From: an uncultured Clostridia bacterium
Lineage (GTDB): Bacteria > Bacillota > Clostridia > TANB77 > CAG-508
Assembly: GCA_934141475.1 (NCBI GenBank)
Contig: CAKPCG010000004.1
Coordinates: forward strand, 16,338-80,337
Length of the DNA stretch: 64,000 nucleotides
Direction: 5' to 3'
A program made the position numbers and the translations under genes. The notes beneath the pieces were generated by a model. The model saw nothing but the letters and a program-made list of their open reading frames with translations. It was not told the origin of the DNA and did not search any database. Shown here piece after piece: positions 61,345 through 64,000 of the stretch (its first letter is position 1; each line of letters opens with the position of its first letter).

Positions 61345-64000
61345 TTAATTATATTCTTCTTCTATTATTAATTCTATTCCATTTTTTATACAAACTACAG
61401 GTTCTAGCCCATACCACATACTAAATCCACTATGATCTAGAGACTTTCTTGATGAATTCACATAACAAATATAACCAGGAGTTATAGCCGAAGGAGATGC
61501 TATCCACCAATTTTCTGAACCACAGTACATTCTATTATATCCAACATCATCCAATACACTGGATGTACTATATTTTACATTTTCTCCATCAACTATATAT
61601 GCATACCCATGTCCTTCTCTGTCGCTATTATAACTATACATTGTTCCTAAAACATGTTTTCCATCTTTATGAGATACTTGATTATATGATGCAATATACA
61701 TTTCCAAACTCGGGTTTCCCATTGCATAATTAGCTTTTGTATCATCCAAATACTTTTTAAAATTACTAGGGCTACATAGTCTTGCAGCTTCGCATTCATT
61801 ATTATCCCATTTACTTGTATCGCTTTCCCTTTGTGCTGACCAACTCTTATTCATTCTCTTATAAATATTTAAGTTTTCTCCTGTTGGCTTATATGTTCCA
61901 TACGATGAAACACATAATACATTATCTTTTGAATAATCAGCTTTTAAATATATCGTATTTTTTCCATCTCCAAAGTCATTATTTTTATCCACAAAAAATA
62001 TTCTATAAGTCTGGTTTCCCGCATTATAATTTTTCACCTTTTTTCCATAATATCCTTCCGGGTTTTCAGCTATTCTTTCCTCATTTACAGTTACCTCATT
62101 ATCAATCTCTACTTTACTTCCATTTTTTAAAGCTATCAATGGACAAATTCCCAGCGTTTTACCTGAATATACAGAATTATTAAAAAAATGATTTAATGAA
62201 TCTATATAATAAATACCGTAACTTGAATTTGAGGGAGATGATAGCCACCAATAGTATTCTCCTCCATATCCTCTACTTCCTGCATACATACTATTATATC
62301 CTTCATGGTCTAATACAATGCCTCGATTATACATATCTTTGACTTTTCCATCTACTGTAATAACATATCCAAGGCCATTCCCTTCCGACTTATAGTAGGT
62401 ACCCAATACATGATTTTCACCTTTATGAGAAACACTATTATAAGACTCAACGTACATCTATATACTTGGGGCCGCTATTGCATAATCTGCCTTTGTATCA
62501 TCTAAATATTTAGTCCAATTACTCGCTGTTCCAAACCAGGCTGCTCCACACTCTGTACTGCCCCAATTAACTATTTTCTCAGCTAAATCCGGATTTAATT
62601 TCTTATATATATCTAAATCGCTTCCTTCTGGAACAGTTTCTAAGTTTCCTACCGAAGTATCATTTGCTGTCCAATCTGCTTTTAAATAAATAGTATTTTT
62701 TTCTCCAAATTTTCCATCCGTATCAACATAAAAAATTCTGTACGTTAAACCTCCAGCAGTATAATCATTTACTTTTTGTCCATAGTATGCATCTGGATTT
62801 TTAGATATTGTTTCAGCATCTACTGGTGCTATATTTCTATATCAAAATCCTTTTTTAAGGCTACCATTGGACAGATTTTTGAATTCGTTCCATAATTTTG
62901 ACAACTCAAACTAGCGTTCTCGCTATTAACATAACACACAAGGTCATCACGATAATAAGAAGGTGATGCTAACCACCACTGTTCATAAGTTCTCGGTTCT
63001 TCTGAACAATACATACTATTATATCCATAATAATCAATAACATTCTAGTCTGTTTCATACTTGTTTGAACTCAAAGTATTCCCATCTATTGTATATATAT
63101 ATCCAGGTTTTTTTGTATCTGTATAGTTTCCTCCAAGTACATAATTTCCTATTGTATGTTTTACACTATTGTATGAAGCTACATATATTTCCAAACTAGG
63201 TGATGCCACAGCATAATTGGCCTTTGTTTCATCGCAATAAGCTGTCCAATTGCTTGGAGCTGCTAGCCATGCTGCACTTTTTTCATTATAATTCCAATTG
63301 TCTTTGTCATTTCCTCTTTTTTGAGCCCAACTTGGGTTTAAATTTTTAAATATTTCTATATCATTTTCTGTAAATTGGTATTGGTATGATTGTGTTAACT
63401 TTTCAATACGCATTTCATCATAATCAGCCTTTAAATACACAATATTCTTTTCTCCAAATTTTCCTTCTGTATCTACATAAAATATTCTATAAGTTAATCC
63501 CCCAGCAGAATAATTTGTTACTTTTTTTCCATAATAACCCTCCGGATTCTTAGCAATTGTCTCTGCATCTATAGTTACAATACTTATACCATTAACATTT
63601 GCCGTATACTCTTTAACATTTCCTGCCTTATCAGTAACTCTAAATACATAGTCCTGATTTTTAGTTACAGTATAAGTATTTTCATCCACCTTAGTAATTC
63701 CTGTTGTTGTTACATTTACTATACTTTTTATTCCTGAATCATCTGTGGCAGAAATAACTATATCCACGGATTTAGTCTTCTTATTCGCTATAGTATGACT
63801 TACTGTAGGGGCAACTCTATCTATATTACTTATCGTCAAACTTGCAACCCTCGTACTATCTGAACCTTGACTTGTACTATCTATGCTTCTTGCATATATT
63901 GTCTTATTACTATCTATTGTAATTGGTCCTGTATAAGTAGACCATGTTTTATTATCAAAACTATACTGCTTTGTAATTCCTGAAACATTTGAATAAGTTA
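61345..64000 (-). pseudogene. Large repeat surface protein, inactivated, N-terminus beyond window
   Basis: The frame is open from the right edge to a TAG at 63045-63047. Just below it is an Ig-like region (IDRVAPTVSHTIANKKTK, SATDDSGI), then three tandem repeats of about 245 residues. Each has NPEGYYGKKV-like, TYRIFYVD, TKANYA, SPSLEMYVASYN-like, VLD-GYNSMY, WWLASPS and ICPLVALK segments. The WWLASP element recalls DUF6273-like surface domains. Lesions: TAG at 63045-63047, a frameshift at about 62829-62835, and TAG at 62458-62460 where paralogous repeats have Glu. The shared repeats show that these were once one protein. Confidence 0.8.

Noticed and set aside
62458..63047. TAG used as a sense codon (altered genetic code)
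   Set aside because: TAG ends the Ca2+ ATPase gene where the family ends, and the same surface-protein gene also has a frameshift, so decay explains the data better.

Overview
The window is about 64 kb of very AT-rich DNA from a spore-forming, low-GC Firmicute, most likely an uncultured gut-type member of Clostridia. Evidence for sporulation includes spoVG behind a SigH-like promoter, an SspH-type small acid-soluble spore protein behind a SigG-like promoter, and a class D sortase. Many promoters fit the SigA consensus with 16-18 bp spacing, and most genes have strong AGGAGG-type ribosome binding sites. The species cannot be named from the sequence alone. No CRISPR array, rRNA, prophage or complete insertion sequence is visible.

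Layout. 1-9.4 kb (minus strand): a partial glycosyltransferase, comEC, an SH3b/NlpC-P60 wall hydrolase, then an hslO-gtrA-Ca2+ ATPase operon, then spoVG. 9.5-11.5 kb: two paralogous membrane glycosyltransferases of the GtrB/DPM type. 11.5-33.6 kb (minus): one large surface-polysaccharide locus. In transcription order it holds an initiating sugar transferase, glycosyltransferases, pyruvyltransferase and FrhB-like proteins, an EpsG-type polymerase, an acyltransferase, two flippases, a dockerin-bearing DUF4832-like protein, an LPKTG-anchored cohesin-like protein, an LAYTG-tailed protein, a class D sortase, a Wzz-like protein, a BY-kinase and a PHP-type tyrosine phosphatase. 33.6-36.5 kb: vanZ-like gene, galE, ylmH and a small Cys-rich membrane protein. 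36.5-39.2 kb: a U32 protein and a CAT-anticodon tRNA. 39.4-43.4 kb: two unknown genes, then acyl-CoA ligase with its TetR regulator. 43.6-46.7 kb (plus): DUF4912 protein, GH57 branching enzyme, sspH. 46.8-64 kb: an Rpn-type nuclease without a normal start, glyS, a CorC/HlyC protein, two glycosyltransferases, recX, small secreted or membrane proteins, an RluD-type pseudouridine synthase, dxs, recN, a thioesterase and, at the right edge, a decayed repeat-rich surface-protein gene.

How the genes work together. The 11.5-33.6 kb locus looks like a Wzx/Wzy-type pathway controlled by a tyrosine kinase/phosphatase pair. Unusually, a cohesin-like wall protein, a dockerin protein and a sortase are embedded in it, suggesting that an enzyme-like protein is docked onto the wall where the polymer is made or anchored. 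A strong intrinsic terminator sits directly before the ribosome binding site of the dockerin gene, so expression of that gene probably depends on read-through. Two genes of the locus carry single-base frameshifts.

The most novel pattern I see is a recurring 5' leader in which a good Shine-Dalgarno sequence is separated from the start codon by a hairpin that would bring the two to normal spacing. The GH57 and CorC genes share it almost exactly (29 nt between SD and ATG in both). The partial glycosyltransferase at the left edge and the flippase at 17-18.5 kb share a second version whose stem keeps pairing despite base changes.
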